Source of the DNA: Kaistia defluvii
GTDB taxonomy: Bacteria > Pseudomonadota > Alphaproteobacteria > Rhizobiales > Kaistiaceae
Reading direction: 5' to 3'
DNA length: 64,000 nt
NCBI RefSeq assembly: GCF_040548815.1
Contig: NZ_JBEPSM010000003.1
Location: 124,001 to 188,000, forward strand
The notes under the pieces are model-generated. The model worked only from the letters and a program-made list of their open reading frames with translations. It did not search any database and had not been told where the DNA came from. The position numbers were made by a program, and so were the translations under genes. Shown here piece after piece: positions 23,172 to 32,164 of the stretch (position 1 is the first letter of the stretch; each line of letters opens with the position of its first letter).

Positions 23172-24959
23172 ATGACGATCAGCATCGAGGAGCCGACCGT
23201 AGCGACGCGCAGGCGACCGTGGCGCTTTCGCGTGCGCATGCTGCGCCGCGTCCTCGGCCGCATGGTGCGCTCGATCGGCCCGCATGCCTTTTCGAGCCTG
23301 ACGCGCCGCATCATCATCCTCAACCTGGCGGCGCTGATCGTCCTCGTCTCCGGCATTCTCTATCTGAACCAGTTCCGCGCCGGCCTGATCGACGCGCGGT
23401 TGGAGAGCCTGCTGACGCAGGGCGAGATCATCGCCGGCGCGATCGCCGCCTCGGCGACGGTCGAGACCAACAATCTCACCATCGATCCCGACAAGCTGCT
23501 GGAACTGCAGGCGGGCGAAAGCCTGGTGCCGGGCGAGAATTCGATCGAGGGGCTGGATTTCCCGATCAATCCCGAGCGGGTCGCGCCGGTCCTGCGCCGG
23601 CTGATCTCGCCGACCCGCACCCGCGCCCGCATCTATGATCGCGACGGCAGCCTGGTCGTCGATTCCCGCCATCTCTATTCGCGCGGACAGATCCTGCGCT
23701 TCGACCTGCCCCCGGCCGATGAGGAGCCGGCGCTGTTCGACCGCATCTGGCAGTGGTTCAACGTCCATCTGCAGCGCGACGACCTGCCGATCTACCAGGA
23801 GCTTGGCGGTTCGAACGGCCGCGGCTATCCGGAGGTCGCGACGGCGCTGGATGGCGGGCCGTCCTCGATCGTCCGCATCACCGATCGCGGCGAGTTGATC
23901 GTCTCCGTCGCCGTGCCGATCCAGCGCTATCGCTCGGTGCTGGGCGTGTTGCTGCTCTCGACCCAGGGCGGCGACATCGACCAGATCGTCCATGCCGAGC
24001 GCATGGCGATCGTCCGCGTCTTCCTGGTCTCGGCCGGCGTGGTCGTGCTGCTTTCCATCCTGCTCGCCAGCACCATCGCCGTGCCGCTGCGCCGGCTCGC
24101 CGACGCAGCTGACCGCGTGCGCCGGGGCGTCACCGCCCGGCCGCAGATCCCCGACTTTTCCAACCGTCGCGACGAAATCGGCCACCTGTCGCAGGCACTT
24201 CGCGAGATGACCGGCGCGCTGTTCAACCGGATCGAGGCGATCGAGAGCTTTGCCGCCGACGTCAGCCATGAACTGAAGAACCCGCTCACCTCGCTGCGAA
24301 GCGCCGTCGAGACCCTGCCGCTCGCCAAGACGGCCGCTTCCAAGAAGCGCCTGAACGACATAATCCAGCACGACGTCCGCCGTCTCGACCGGCTGATCAG
24401 CGATATCTCGGACGCGTCGCGGCTGGATGCGGAGCTGGCCCGCCAGGATGCGGCGCCCGTCGACGTCGCCGCGGTGGTCGAGGCCGTCGTGTCGATGGCG
24501 CGCGACACCACCCCGCCGGAAGGGCCGCGCGTGGCGCTGGAGATCGCCGAGGCGGAGGAGACCGATGCCTTCATCGTGCTTGGCCATGACAGCCGGCTGG
24601 CGCAGGTGTTCACCAATCTGATCGATAACGCCCGTTCCTTCTGCCGCCCGGATGGCGCCGTGCGCGTGTTCGTCCGCCGCAGCGGCACCTCCGTCGACGT
24701 CGTCGTCGAGGATGACGGTCCGGGCATCCGCGCCGAGCAGATCGAGCGCATCTTCGAGCGCTTCTACACCGACCGGCCCGAGCAGGAGGCGTTTGGCCAG
24801 AATTCGGGTCTCGGCCTCTCGATCTCGAAGCAGATCGTCGAGGCGCATCGTGGCCGGATCTGGGCCGAGAACCGTCCCAAGGGCAAGTTGACCAAGGCGG
24901 ACCGGGCCGAGATCGTCGGCGCGCGCTTCACCGTCCGCCTGCCCGCGGCCGACGCGTGA
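23172..24959 (+). CDS. chvG: sensor histidine kinase ChvG
   Basis: ChvG is the membrane sensor that phosphorylates ChvI. The 595 residues show a first membrane helix (about 50-70), a large periplasmic sensor region (about 70-275), a second helix (about 280-300), a HAMP segment, the H-box FAADVSHELKNPLTSL near residue 365, and the ATPase domain with NLIDNA, DDGPGI and GLGLSISKQIVEAHRG. All catalytic boxes are intact. The ChvG periplasmic domain is held inactive by ExoR in Sinorhizobium; no exoR is in view. The stop overlaps the hprK GTG. Confidence 0.94.
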   Translation: MTISIEEPTVATRRRPWRFRVRMLRRVLGRMVRSIGPHAFSSLTRRIIILNLAALIVLVSGILYLNQFRAGLIDARLESLLTQGEIIAGAIAASATVETNNLTIDPDKLLELQAGESLVPGENSIEGLDFPINPERVAPVLRRLISPTRTRARIYDRDGSLVVDSRHLYSRGQILRFDLPPADEEPALFDRIWQWFNVHLQRDDLPIYQELGGSNGRGYPEVATALDGGPSSIVRITDRGELIVSVAVPIQRYRSVLGVLLLSTQGGDIDQIVHAERMAIVRVFLVSAGVVVLLSILLASTIAVPLRRLADAADRVRRGVTARPQIPDFSNRRDEIGHLSQALREMTGALFNRIEAIESFAADVSHELKNPLTSLRSAVETLPLAKTAASKKRLNDIIQHDVRRLDRLISDISDASRLDAELARQDAAPVDVAAVVEAVVSMARDTTPPEGPRVALEIAEAEETDAFIVLGHDSRLAQVFTNLIDNARSFCRPDGAVRVFVRRSGTSVDVVVEDDGPGIRAEQIERIFERFYTDRPEQEAFGQNSGLGLSISKQIVEAHRGRIWAENRPKGKLTKADRAEIVGARFTVRLPAADA

Positions 24960-25405
24960 CCGCAATGGCGGGCACGGTCCACGCCAGCGCCGTATGGGTC
25001 GATGGTGCAGGCGTGCTGATCCGCGGGCCTTCCGGGTGTGGAAAATCGTCGCTGCTTCTGGCGCTGCTGATCGCCGACCGGCCGGCGAGCCGTCTGGTGG
25101 CGGACGACCGTGTCCAGCTCGCCGTCGTGGCCGGGCAGCTGCAGGCGAGCGTACCCGACATTCTGGCCGGACTTTTGGAGATTCGGGGCCAGGGCCTTGT
25201 TACTGTGCCGTATTTGTCGCCGGTTTCGATCGATCTTGTTGTGGATCTTGAACCGATCGAGCGCTGCGTCCGTATGCCGGAAGAGGCCGACCGCACGGCG
25301 CTGATCGAGGGCGTTGTGGTGCGCCGGCTCGCCCTTCCGCAGGGGCAGGCGGATGGCTGGATCCGGGTTCGCGCCGCATTGGCGTTCCGTTCAGCGATTG
25401 TCTAG
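24956..25405 (+). CDS. hprK: HPr kinase/phosphatase, short form
   Basis: HprK phosphorylates the regulatory serine of HPr and can reverse it. At 149 residues this is the truncated alphaproteobacterial form that keeps only the C-terminal catalytic domain; the N-terminal half of Firmicute HprK is normally absent here. Walker A is GPSGCGKS (residues 24-31), followed by VADDRVQL and the IRGQGLV segment. Its GTG overlaps the chvG stop; ATG 24965 is an alternative. It links ChvG/ChvI to the regulatory PTS that follows. Confidence 0.92.
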   Translation: MTAMAGTVHASAVWVDGAGVLIRGPSGCGKSSLLLALLIADRPASRLVADDRVQLAVVAGQLQASVPDILAGLLEIRGQGLVTVPYLSPVSIDLVVDLEPIERCVRMPEEADRTALIEGVVVRRLALPQGQADGWIRVRAALAFRSAIV

Positions 25406-25427
25406 TATCGTTCTTGTTCGTATGGAG

Positions 25428-25443
25428 AGCGCCCCGCTTTTTT
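25428..25443 (+). terminator. weak terminator-like hairpin after hprK
   Basis: AGCG-CCC-CGCT (25428-25438) followed by five further T residues. The stem is only 4 bp, so termination would be partial. It would separate chvI-chvG-hprK from EIIA-HPr. Confidence 0.3.
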
Positions 25444-25576
25444 CTTGCGTTGCGGTAGGGTTCGGTCAAGATGCGGCGCCATGGCCGATCATGACCGGCC
25501 GCCACAAAAAGCGGTCTCGACGTTTTCCTGGGCTTCCATCGGAGCCCGAACTGAGAAAAGCAGGTATTCGAAGGGC

Positions 25577-25978
25577 ATGATCGGGCTCGTCCTTGTAACC
25601 CACGGCCAGCTCGCAACCGAGTTTCGGGCGGCTCTGGAGCACGTGGTTGGTCGCCAGACGCAGATCGAGACGATCGCGATCGGTCCGGAAGACGACATGG
25701 AGCAGCGGCGCCAGGACATCCTGGAAGCCGTGCTTCGGGTCGATGATGGCAACGGTGTCATCCTCCTGACCGATATGTTCGGCGGCACCCCCTCCAATCT
25801 GGCGATTTCGGTCATGGAAGCCGGCCGCGTCGAAGTGATCGCCGGCGTCAATCTGCCGATGCTGATCAAGCTCGCCAGCGTCCGCATCGACAAGCCGTTG
25901 GCCGACGCCGTCATCGGCGCCCAGGAGGCCGGCCGCAAATACATCAATGTGGCAAGCCAGGTTCTGGCAGGACATTGA
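25577..25978 (+). CDS. PTS EIIA component, mannose-family type (regulatory)
   Basis: A 133-residue EIIA of the mannose family with the phospho-acceptor His9 in LVLVTHGQLATEF and the conserved LLTDMFGGTPSNLA segment (about residues 65-78). No EIIB or EIIC genes are near, so it should act in signalling and not in sugar uptake, as known for the PTS of Hyphomicrobiales. I chose ATG 25577 because family members begin at MIGLVLVTHG and GAAGGGC precedes it; longer in-frame versions encode an unrelated N-terminus. HPr follows 10 bases later. Confidence 0.9.
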   Translation: MIGLVLVTHGQLATEFRAALEHVVGRQTQIETIAIGPEDDMEQRRQDILEAVLRVDDGNGVILLTDMFGGTPSNLAISVMEAGRVEVIAGVNLPMLIKLASVRIDKPLADAVIGAQEAGRKYINVASQVLAGH

Positions 25979-25988
25979 AGCGCCCAGC

Positions 25989-26279
25989 ATGACAGACACC
26001 GATACGTCCGAGCTCTATCGCGATCTGCCCATCGTCAACCGAAAGGGCCTGCACGCCCGGGCCTCGGCCAAGTTCGTGCAATGCGCCGACGCCTTCGAGG
26101 CTTCGATCACCGTGTCGAAGGACCAGAACACGGTCGGCGGCACCTCGATCATGGGCCTGATGATGCTGGCGGCCGGCATCGGCTCGTCGATCCGTGTCGC
26201 GGCCGAAGGCCCGGACGCCGAAGCCGCCCTCGACGCCATCGCAGCGCTGGTGGCCGACCGGTTCGGGGAAGAAGAATAG
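25989..26279 (+). CDS. phosphocarrier protein HPr
   Basis: A 96-residue HPr with the phosphorylatable His22 in NRKGLHARASAKF and the HprK target Ser53 in GGTSIMGLMMLAAG. The N-terminus is about 7 residues longer than in E. coli HPr. Both the PEP-dependent His and the kinase-dependent Ser are present, so both branches of HPr control remain possible. It is in one unit with the EIIA gene. Confidence 0.93.
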   Translation: MTDTDTSELYRDLPIVNRKGLHARASAKFVQCADAFEASITVSKDQNTVGGTSIMGLMMLAAGIGSSIRVAAEGPDAEAALDAIAALVADRFGEEE

Positions 26280-26310
26280 CGCCGTCCGGCGCGGCTCCCT
26301 CCAGGCGCAC

Positions 26311-26326
26311 ATAAAGACATCTTTAT
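26311..26326. promoter_or_regulatory. ahcY operator candidate
   Basis: ATAAAGA-CA-TCTTTAT is a perfect 7-bp inverted repeat ending 7 bases before the -35 of the ahcY promoter. Palindromes of this size and position fit a winged-helix regulator such as the SAH-responsive SahR (ArsR family) known to control SAM-cycle genes in proteobacteria. The regulator is inferred; the palindrome is seen. Confidence 0.55.
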
Positions 26327-26333
26327 ATCCTGA

Positions 26334-26362
26334 TTGCTGCCAGGCGCTGTCTCCGCTATAAG
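26334..26362 (+). promoter_or_regulatory. ahcY promoter
   Basis: TTGCTG (26334-26339), a 17-bp spacer and TATAAG (26357-26362): one of the best promoters in the window. The predicted transcript starts near 26369. Confidence 0.7.
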
Positions 26363-26394
26363 CGCGACAAACCCAACGCATGGAGATCAGCAAG

Positions 26395-27798
26395 ATGGTT
26401 GCCGCCAACGACTTCGCCATCAAGGATATCGGCCTCGCCGATTGGGGCCGCAAGGAACTCTCGATCGCCGAGACGGAAATGCCCGGCCTGATGAGCGTGC
26501 GCGCCGAATTCGGCCCGTCGCAGCCGCTGAAGGGCGCCCGCATCGCCGGCTCCCTGCACATGACCATCCAGACCGGCGTGCTGATCGAGACGCTGAAGGC
26601 GCTCGGCGCCGACCTGCGCTGGGCCTCGTGCAACATCTACTCGACCCAGGATCACGCCGCCGCGGCGATCGCCGCTTCCGGCGTCCCGGTTTTCGCCATC
26701 AAGGGCGAGAGCCTCGAGGATTATTGGGAATACACCCACCGCATCTTCGAATGGCATGACGGCGGCGTCCCGAACATGATCCTGGACGATGGCGGCGACG
26801 CCACGGTCCTGGTCCATCTCGGCCTGCGCGCCGAGGGTGGCGACACTGCCTTCCTCGACAAGCCCGAGAACGAGGAAGAGGAAGTCCTCTTCGCCGCGAT
26901 CAAGAAGCGCCTGGTCTCGAAGCCCGGCTGGTATGGCGAGATCGCCCGCTCGATCAAGGGCGTCACCGAAGAAACGACCACGGGCGTCCACCGCCTGTAC
27001 GAGATGCAGAAGAAGGGCACGCTGCTCTTCCCGGCCATCAACGTCAACGACTCGGTCACCAAGTCGAAGTTTGACAATCTCTATGGCTGCCGCGAGTCGC
27101 TGGTCGACGGCATCCGCCGCGGCACCGACGTCATGATGTCCGGCAAGGTGGCCATGGTCGCCGGCTTCGGCGATGTCGGCAAGGGTTCGGCCGCGTCGCT
27201 GCGCCAGGCCGGCTGCCGCGTGCTGGTGTCCGAAGTCGATCCGATCTGCGCCCTGCAGGCGGCGATGGAAGGCTATGAGGTCACGACGATGGACGACGCC
27301 GCCAAGCGCGCCGACATCTTCGTCACCGCGACCGGCAATGTCGACGTCATCACCATCGACCATATGCGGGACATGAAGGACCGCGCCATCGTCTGCAACA
27401 TCGGCCACTTCGACAGCGAGATTCAGATTTCGGCGCTGCGCAATCTGAAGTGGAACAATGTGAAGCCGCAGGTCGACGAGATCGAGTTCGCCGACGGCCA
27501 CCGCATCATCCTCCTGTCGGAAGGTCGCCTGGTCAATCTGGGCAATGCCACCGGCCATCCGAGCTTCGTGATGTCGGCATCCTTCACCAACCAGACGCTG
27601 GCGCAGATCGAACTCTGGACCAAGCCGGGCCAGTACGAGAAGAAGGTCTACACCCTGCCCAAGCACCTCGACGAGAAGGTCGCGGCGCTGCACCTGGAAA
27701 AGATCGGCGTCAAGCTGACCAAGCTCAGCGATAAGCAGTCGGCCTATATCGGCGTCGCGCCGGCCGGCCCGTTCAAGCCGGACCACTATCGTTACTGA
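26395..27798 (+). CDS. ahcY: adenosylhomocysteinase
   Basis: AhcY (SAH hydrolase) splits S-adenosylhomocysteine to adenosine and homocysteine with bound NAD, removing the product inhibitor of methyltransferases. The 467 residues begin with [16 protein letters not shown]. They contain the NAD-binding [13 protein letters not shown] motif (about residues 255-267) and end with the C-terminal [11 protein letters not shown] 26395 is chosen because GGAG lies 9 bases upstream; the in-frame ATG at 26380 would leave an 11-base leader from the promoter. Its own promoter and terminator make it a single-gene unit. Confidence 0.97.
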   Translation: MVAANDFAIKDIGLADWGRKELSIAETEMPGLMSVRAEFGPSQPLKGARIAGSLHMTIQTGVLIETLKALGADLRWASCNIYSTQDHAAAAIAASGVPVFAIKGESLEDYWEYTHRIFEWHDGGVPNMILDDGGDATVLVHLGLRAEGGDTAFLDKPENEEEEVLFAAIKKRLVSKPGWYGEIARSIKGVTEETTTGVHRLYEMQKKGTLLFPAINVNDSVTKSKFDNLYGCRESLVDGIRRGTDVMMSGKVAMVAGFGDVGKGSAASLRQAGCRVLVSEVDPICALQAAMEGYEVTTMDDAAKRADIFVTATGNVDVITIDHMRDMKDRAIVCNIGHFDSEIQISALRNLKWNNVKPQVDEIEFADGHRIILLSEGRLVNLGNATGHPSFVMSASFTNQTLAQIELWTKPGQYEKKVYTLPKHLDEKVAALHLEKIGVKLTKLSDKQSAYIGVAPAGPFKPDHYRY

Positions 27799-27929
27799 CC
27801 GATTAATTCGGCCCTGACGATCGGTCGCAGCCGATCTCTACCGGTCGTGGCTACCGAAGTGTTGAGGCGCTATATTTTGATGGCGCTCCGTCTTAACTGG
27901 CGGTTAACCACGATCAACTGACAATCCCA

Positions 27930-27959
27930 GGCCATGCGGGTCCCCCGCATGGCCTTTTT
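27930..27959 (+). terminator. intrinsic terminator downstream of ahcY
   Basis: A perfect 11-bp stem (27930-27940 with 27944-27954) with a 3-base loop, followed by TTTTT. It lies 130 bases past the ahcY stop. Confidence 0.9.
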
Positions 27960-28008
27960 CTCGGCGTCATCGGCTTCACACCGGATTCCCGTACCCGCTA
28001 CATTGGGG

Positions 28009-28037
28009 TTGATTCGCGTGAGGCCGGAGTTTGTAGT
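28009..28037 (+). promoter_or_regulatory. candidate divL promoter
   Basis: TTGATT (28009-28014), a 17-bp spacer and TGTAGT (28032-28037), 54 bases before the divL ATG. Confidence 0.4.
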
Positions 28038-28090
28038 CGGCGCCGGGACGGGTCGATTTCATTTCTCTGACGGCGGAAGGGCCCTGCCGC

Positions 28091-30604
28091 ATGCTTTGGC
28101 ATCGCAGGAATTTGGACGGAACTCGCGGCGCAGGCCGCTGGAGGTTCGTTCTGCCGACTCTGCGACACACCATGCTCGCGGCAACCTCGCTGACCGGCAT
28201 CGCGCTGGTCGCCGGCGAGGCGCTGGCCGCCGAGCCTTCGACGGGATCGCTCGACGCCGGCAAGACCGCGATGGCGAGCGCGCTGCTCGGCGTCGTCGCC
28301 TTCTCGGTTCTCAGCGCCGTGGCGCTGTTGCGGGCGCGCGCCCGGGCCGAGGCGGAGAACGCCGCCCTCAAGCACCGTCTCGCCGATCTCAAGGCCACAG
28401 CCGACCGGGCCGAAGCCCTCGTCGACGCCGATGACCAGCGCCTGGTCGCCTGGAGCGCGCCCGGCGAGCCGCCGCTGGTGATGGGCCGCCTGCCCAAGGC
28501 CTGCGGCGCCCCCGAGGAGCGGGCCGCCTTCCTCGCCTTCGGCACCTGGTTGACGCCTGACGCCGCCGGCCGCCTCGACGCGGCGCTGGAACAGCTGCGC
28601 CGTCGCGGCGATACTTTCACCATCGCGCTCGAGACCGCCAATGGCCGCTTCATCGAGGCAGCGGGCCGCACAGCCGGCGGCCGCGCCGTGGCGCGCTTCC
28701 GCGACCTTTCCGGCGACCGGCTCGCCCTGGCCGAGCTGGAGGCGCGGCACCAGCGCCTGACCGGCGATGTCGAGGCGATGCGCGCGCTGCTCCAGGCGAC
28801 GTCGATGCCGGCCTGGATTCGCGGCAAGGACGGCAAGCTGTCCTGGGTCAATAATGCGTTTGCGCAGGCAGTCGAGGCGCGGGACGCCGCGGACGCGGCC
28901 AGCCGCAATCTCGAATTCCTCGATACCGCCGGCCGCGAGGCGATCGGCGCCGGCCATGACCAGCAGCCGGTGTTCGAGCGCCGGCTTCCGGCGATCGTCG
29001 CCGGCGCGCGCCGCATCTTCGACGTGGTCGATGTCGTTTCCGGCACCGGCAGCGCCGGCATCGCGATCGACGCGACCGAGCTCGAAACGGTACAGGGCCA
29101 GATGAAGCGGCTGGTCGAGTTCCATGCGCGAACCCTCGACCAGCTCGCCACCGCCGTCGCGGTCTTCGGCTCGGATCGGCGCCTGCGCTCCTACAATGCC
29201 GCCTTCCGCGAGCTGTTCAGCCTCGATGCCGGCTTCCTCGACGGCCAGCCGGATGAAAGCGCCGTGCTGGAGCGCATGCGCGCCAGCCGCAAGCTGCCGG
29301 AGCAGGCCGACTTCAAGAGCTGGCGCAATGAACTGCTGACCGCCTATCAGTCGCTCGACGCGCGCGAGCATTGGTGGCACCTGCCGGATGGCCAGACGCT
29401 GCGCGTGCTCGCCAATCCGCATCCGCAGGGCGGCATCACCTGGATCTACGAGAACGTCACCGAGCAGCTGGCGCTCGAGAGCCGCTACAATGCGCTGTCG
29501 CAGGTGCAGGGCGAGACTCTCGACCATCTGGCGGAAGGTGTGGCGGTGTTCGGCTCGGATGGCCGCCTGCGCCTCGACAACCCGGCCTTTGCCCGCATCT
29601 GGCATCTCGACCAGAAATTCCTCTCGACCCGTCCCCATATCGGCGAGATCGAGCGCGCCTGCCGGCGCCTGCACGATGCGCCCGAGGCATGGACGCGCTT
29701 TACCACCTCAGTGGCCGGCCTCGACGAGGGCAGGGCGCCGACCCAGGGCCGGATGGAACGCTCCGACGGCCGGGTCATCGATTATGCCACCGTGCCGCTG
29801 CCGGGCGGGCAGACCATGGTAACCTTCATCGACGTCAGCGACACGGTGCAGGTCGAGCGCGCGCTGACCGAGCGCAATGATGCGCTGGAAGCGGCCGACG
29901 GTTTGAAGAACGCCTTCATCCAGCACGTGTCCTACGAGCTGCGCTCGCCGCTGACCAACATCATCGGCTTCACCCAGCTGCTCTCCGATGTCTCGATCGG
30001 GCCGCTGACGGAGAAGCAGCAGGAATATACCGGCTACATCCTGTCCTCGAGCGGCTCGCTGCTCGCCATCGTCAACGACATCCTGGATCTCGCCACCGTC
30101 GATGCCGGCATCATCGCCCTCGACCTCGGCGAGGTCGATGTCGAGCGCACGGTTGCCGCGGCGATCGAAGGCGTGCGCGACCGGCTGCAGGAATCGCAGC
30201 TGGTACTGCAAACCCATATCCCGTCCGGCATCGGCAGCTTCGTCGCCGACGAGAAGCGCGTCCGCCAGATCCTCTACAATCTGCTCTCCAACGCGGTCGG
30301 CTTCTCCTCGCATGGCAGCTCGATCGTGCTTCGGGCCGAGCGTTCGGCCGATGCGATCGTCTTCAGTGTCGAGGACCAGGGGCCGGGCATTCCGCCAGAA
30401 TTCCTCGATTCGGTGTTCGACCGCTTCGAAAGCCGCGCCGCCGGCTCGGCGCGCGGCGGCGCTGGCCTGGGCCTGGCGATCGTCAAGAGCTTCGTCGAGC
30501 TGCATGGCGGTACCGTCAGCATCCGCTCCGAAGAGGGGCGCGGCACCGAGGTCAGCGTGCATCTGCCGATCCGGCCGACCGAGCTGGCCGTTGCCGCTGA
30601 ATGA
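28091..30604 (+). CDS. divL: DivL-type cell-cycle pseudokinase (PAS domains, Tyr in the H-box)
   Basis: An 837-residue membrane protein with one or two N-terminal hydrophobic segments (about residues 25-82), a charged coiled stretch, three PAS-like domains (about 245-345, 355-460 and 475-590), a dimerisation segment and an HATPase domain (about 720-830; NLLSNAV, DQGPGIP, GGAGLGLAIVKSF). In the dimerisation helix, HVSYELRSPL has Tyr615 where histidine kinases have the phosphorylated His. This is the hallmark of DivL, which in Caulobacter regulates CckA through DivK. The gene lies between ahcY and tsaE and overlaps tsaE by an ATGA. The ATPase boxes look intact. Confidence 0.88.
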   Translation: MLWHRRNLDGTRGAGRWRFVLPTLRHTMLAATSLTGIALVAGEALAAEPSTGSLDAGKTAMASALLGVVAFSVLSAVALLRARARAEAENAALKHRLADLKATADRAEALVDADDQRLVAWSAPGEPPLVMGRLPKACGAPEERAAFLAFGTWLTPDAAGRLDAALEQLRRRGDTFTIALETANGRFIEAAGRTAGGRAVARFRDLSGDRLALAELEARHQRLTGDVEAMRALLQATSMPAWIRGKDGKLSWVNNAFAQAVEARDAADAASRNLEFLDTAGREAIGAGHDQQPVFERRLPAIVAGARRIFDVVDVVSGTGSAGIAIDATELETVQGQMKRLVEFHARTLDQLATAVAVFGSDRRLRSYNAAFRELFSLDAGFLDGQPDESAVLERMRASRKLPEQADFKSWRNELLTAYQSLDAREHWWHLPDGQTLRVLANPHPQGGITWIYENVTEQLALESRYNALSQVQGETLDHLAEGVAVFGSDGRLRLDNPAFARIWHLDQKFLSTRPHIGEIERACRRLHDAPEAWTRFTTSVAGLDEGRAPTQGRMERSDGRVIDYATVPLPGGQTMVTFIDVSDTVQVERALTERNDALEAADGLKNAFIQHVSYELRSPLTNIIGFTQLLSDVSIGPLTEKQQEYTGYILSSSGSLLAIVNDILDLATVDAGIIALDLGEVDVERTVAAAIEGVRDRLQESQLVLQTHIPSGIGSFVADEKRVRQILYNLLSNAVGFSSHGSSIVLRAERSADAIVFSVEDQGPGIPPEFLDSVFDRFESRAAGSARGGAGLGLAIVKSFVELHGGTVSIRSEEGRGTEVSVHLPIRPTELAVAAE

Positions 30605-32103
30605 GCACGCTGGAGCCGATCCGGATCGAGCTGCCGGATGAGGCGGCGACCCTCCGCCTGGCGGAAGATGTCGCGGCCAAGCTCGCCATTGGCGATGTCA
30701 TCGCGCTGCGTGGCGATCTCGGCGCCGGCAAGACGAGCTTTGCCCGCGCGCTGATCCGTGCCGTGGCGGCGGATGCCGCCTATGAGGTGCCGAGCCCGAC
30801 CTTCACCATCGTCCAGACCTATGACACCCGCCTGCCGATCGCTCATTTCGATCTCTACCGTCTCGGCTCCATCGACGAGATGCAGGAGATCGGTTTCGAC
30901 GAGGCGGTGAGCGAGGGCGTCGTGCTGGTCGAATGGCCGGAGCGGGCCGAGGAAAGCCTGCCGGCCAACCGGCTGGAGATCGCGCTCGACCTGCATGGCG
31001 CCGGCCGGATGGCGACGCTGTCGGGCGGCGGCGACTGGCCGCAGCGGCTGGAACGCACGCTGGCGATTCGCGCTTTTCTCGATCAGGGCGGTTTTGCGGA
31101 GGCTTCCCGCCGCCATCTGCAGGGCGATGCCTCCACGCGCGCCTATGAGCGGGTCGAGACGCCGGAAGGCAGGCGCGCCGTGCTGATGGACGCGCCGGAA
31201 CGGTCGCCGGGCCCGATAGTCCGCGATGGCCGCACCTATGACGATCTCGCCCACCGCGCCACGACCGTCCGTCCCTTCGTGGCGATGAGCGATGGCTTGC
31301 GCGCCGCCGGATTCTCGGCGCCCGCGATCCTCGCCGCCGACATGCCGGCCGGGCTGCTGCTGGTCGAGGATCTGGGCAAGGAGGGCGTATTGGTCGACGG
31401 GGCGCCGGATGCCGAGCGCTATGGCGTCGCCGTCGACGTGCTCGCGGCCCTGCACGCGACGCCGCGTCCGGTCGAGCTGCCCTTGCCGGATGGCACCCGC
31501 CACATCGTGCCGCCCTTCGATGCCGATGCACTGACGATCGAGGTCGACCTGCTGCCGCGCTGGTTCGCCAGGCACGCGACCGGCGCCTCTCTGTCCGACA
31601 AGGCGGAAGCCGAATTCGTCGCCGTCTGGCGCGACCTGTTCGCCCGGATCGACGCGACCGAGAAGAGCTGGCTGCTGCGCGATTTCCACTCGCCCAACCT
31701 GCTCTGGCTGCCCGAGCGCGAGGGCCTGCGCCGGATCGGCATTCTCGACCATCAGGACGCGATGATCGGCGCCTCGGCCTATGACGTTGCCTCGCTGCTG
31801 CAGGATGTCCGCGTTTCGGTCGAGCCGGCGCTGGAAACCGCGCTTGCCGATCGCTATGTCGCCGCGCGCAAGGCGCTGGGCGCTTTCGACGAGGCGGCCT
31901 TCCGCGAGGCCTATGCGATCTCGGGCGCGCAGCGCGCGACCAAGGTGCTGGGCGGATTTGCCCGACTGGCGGAGGCGGCAGGCAAGCCCCAATATCTCCG
32001 TCACATTCCCCGTGTAAGGGGCTATCTGAAGCGGTGCCTGCGCCATCCGGTTCTTTCCGGCCTGGCACTCTGGTATGAACGATACCTGCCGCTGGACGAC
32101 TGA
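30601..32103 (+). CDS. TsaE / AmgK-like phosphotransferase fusion
   Basis: A 500-residue bifunctional protein. Residues 1-150 are TsaE, the ATPase of the t6A37 tRNA-modification complex, with Walker A GAGKT at 41-45, the downstream PSPTFTIVQTY segment and HFDLYRL. Residues about 160-500 are an aminoglycoside phosphotransferase-like domain with the catalytic loop LRDFHSPNLLW and ILDHQDAMIG. That domain resembles AmgK, the anomeric sugar kinase of peptidoglycan recycling. A MurU-like gene follows 61 bases on, which supports the AmgK reading. Fusion of the two is common in this order. The start overlaps the divL stop. Confidence 0.88.
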   Translation: MSTLEPIRIELPDEAATLRLAEDVAAKLAIGDVIALRGDLGAGKTSFARALIRAVAADAAYEVPSPTFTIVQTYDTRLPIAHFDLYRLGSIDEMQEIGFDEAVSEGVVLVEWPERAEESLPANRLEIALDLHGAGRMATLSGGGDWPQRLERTLAIRAFLDQGGFAEASRRHLQGDASTRAYERVETPEGRRAVLMDAPERSPGPIVRDGRTYDDLAHRATTVRPFVAMSDGLRAAGFSAPAILAADMPAGLLLVEDLGKEGVLVDGAPDAERYGVAVDVLAALHATPRPVELPLPDGTRHIVPPFDADALTIEVDLLPRWFARHATGASLSDKAEAEFVAVWRDLFARIDATEKSWLLRDFHSPNLLWLPEREGLRRIGILDHQDAMIGASAYDVASLLQDVRVSVEPALETALADRYVAARKALGAFDEAAFREAYAISGAQRATKVLGGFARLAEAAGKPQYLRHIPRVRGYLKRCLRHPVLSGLALWYERYLPLDD

Positions 32104-32164
32104 CGGCCTCTGCGCGAGGCGGCCGGCGCCACAGCCAAGAACAACGGAACTGCCCGAGACCGAT

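Noticed and set aside
24956..25405. hprK as a truncated pseudogene
   Set aside because: The short single-domain form is normal for alphaproteobacteria, and the P-loop is intact.
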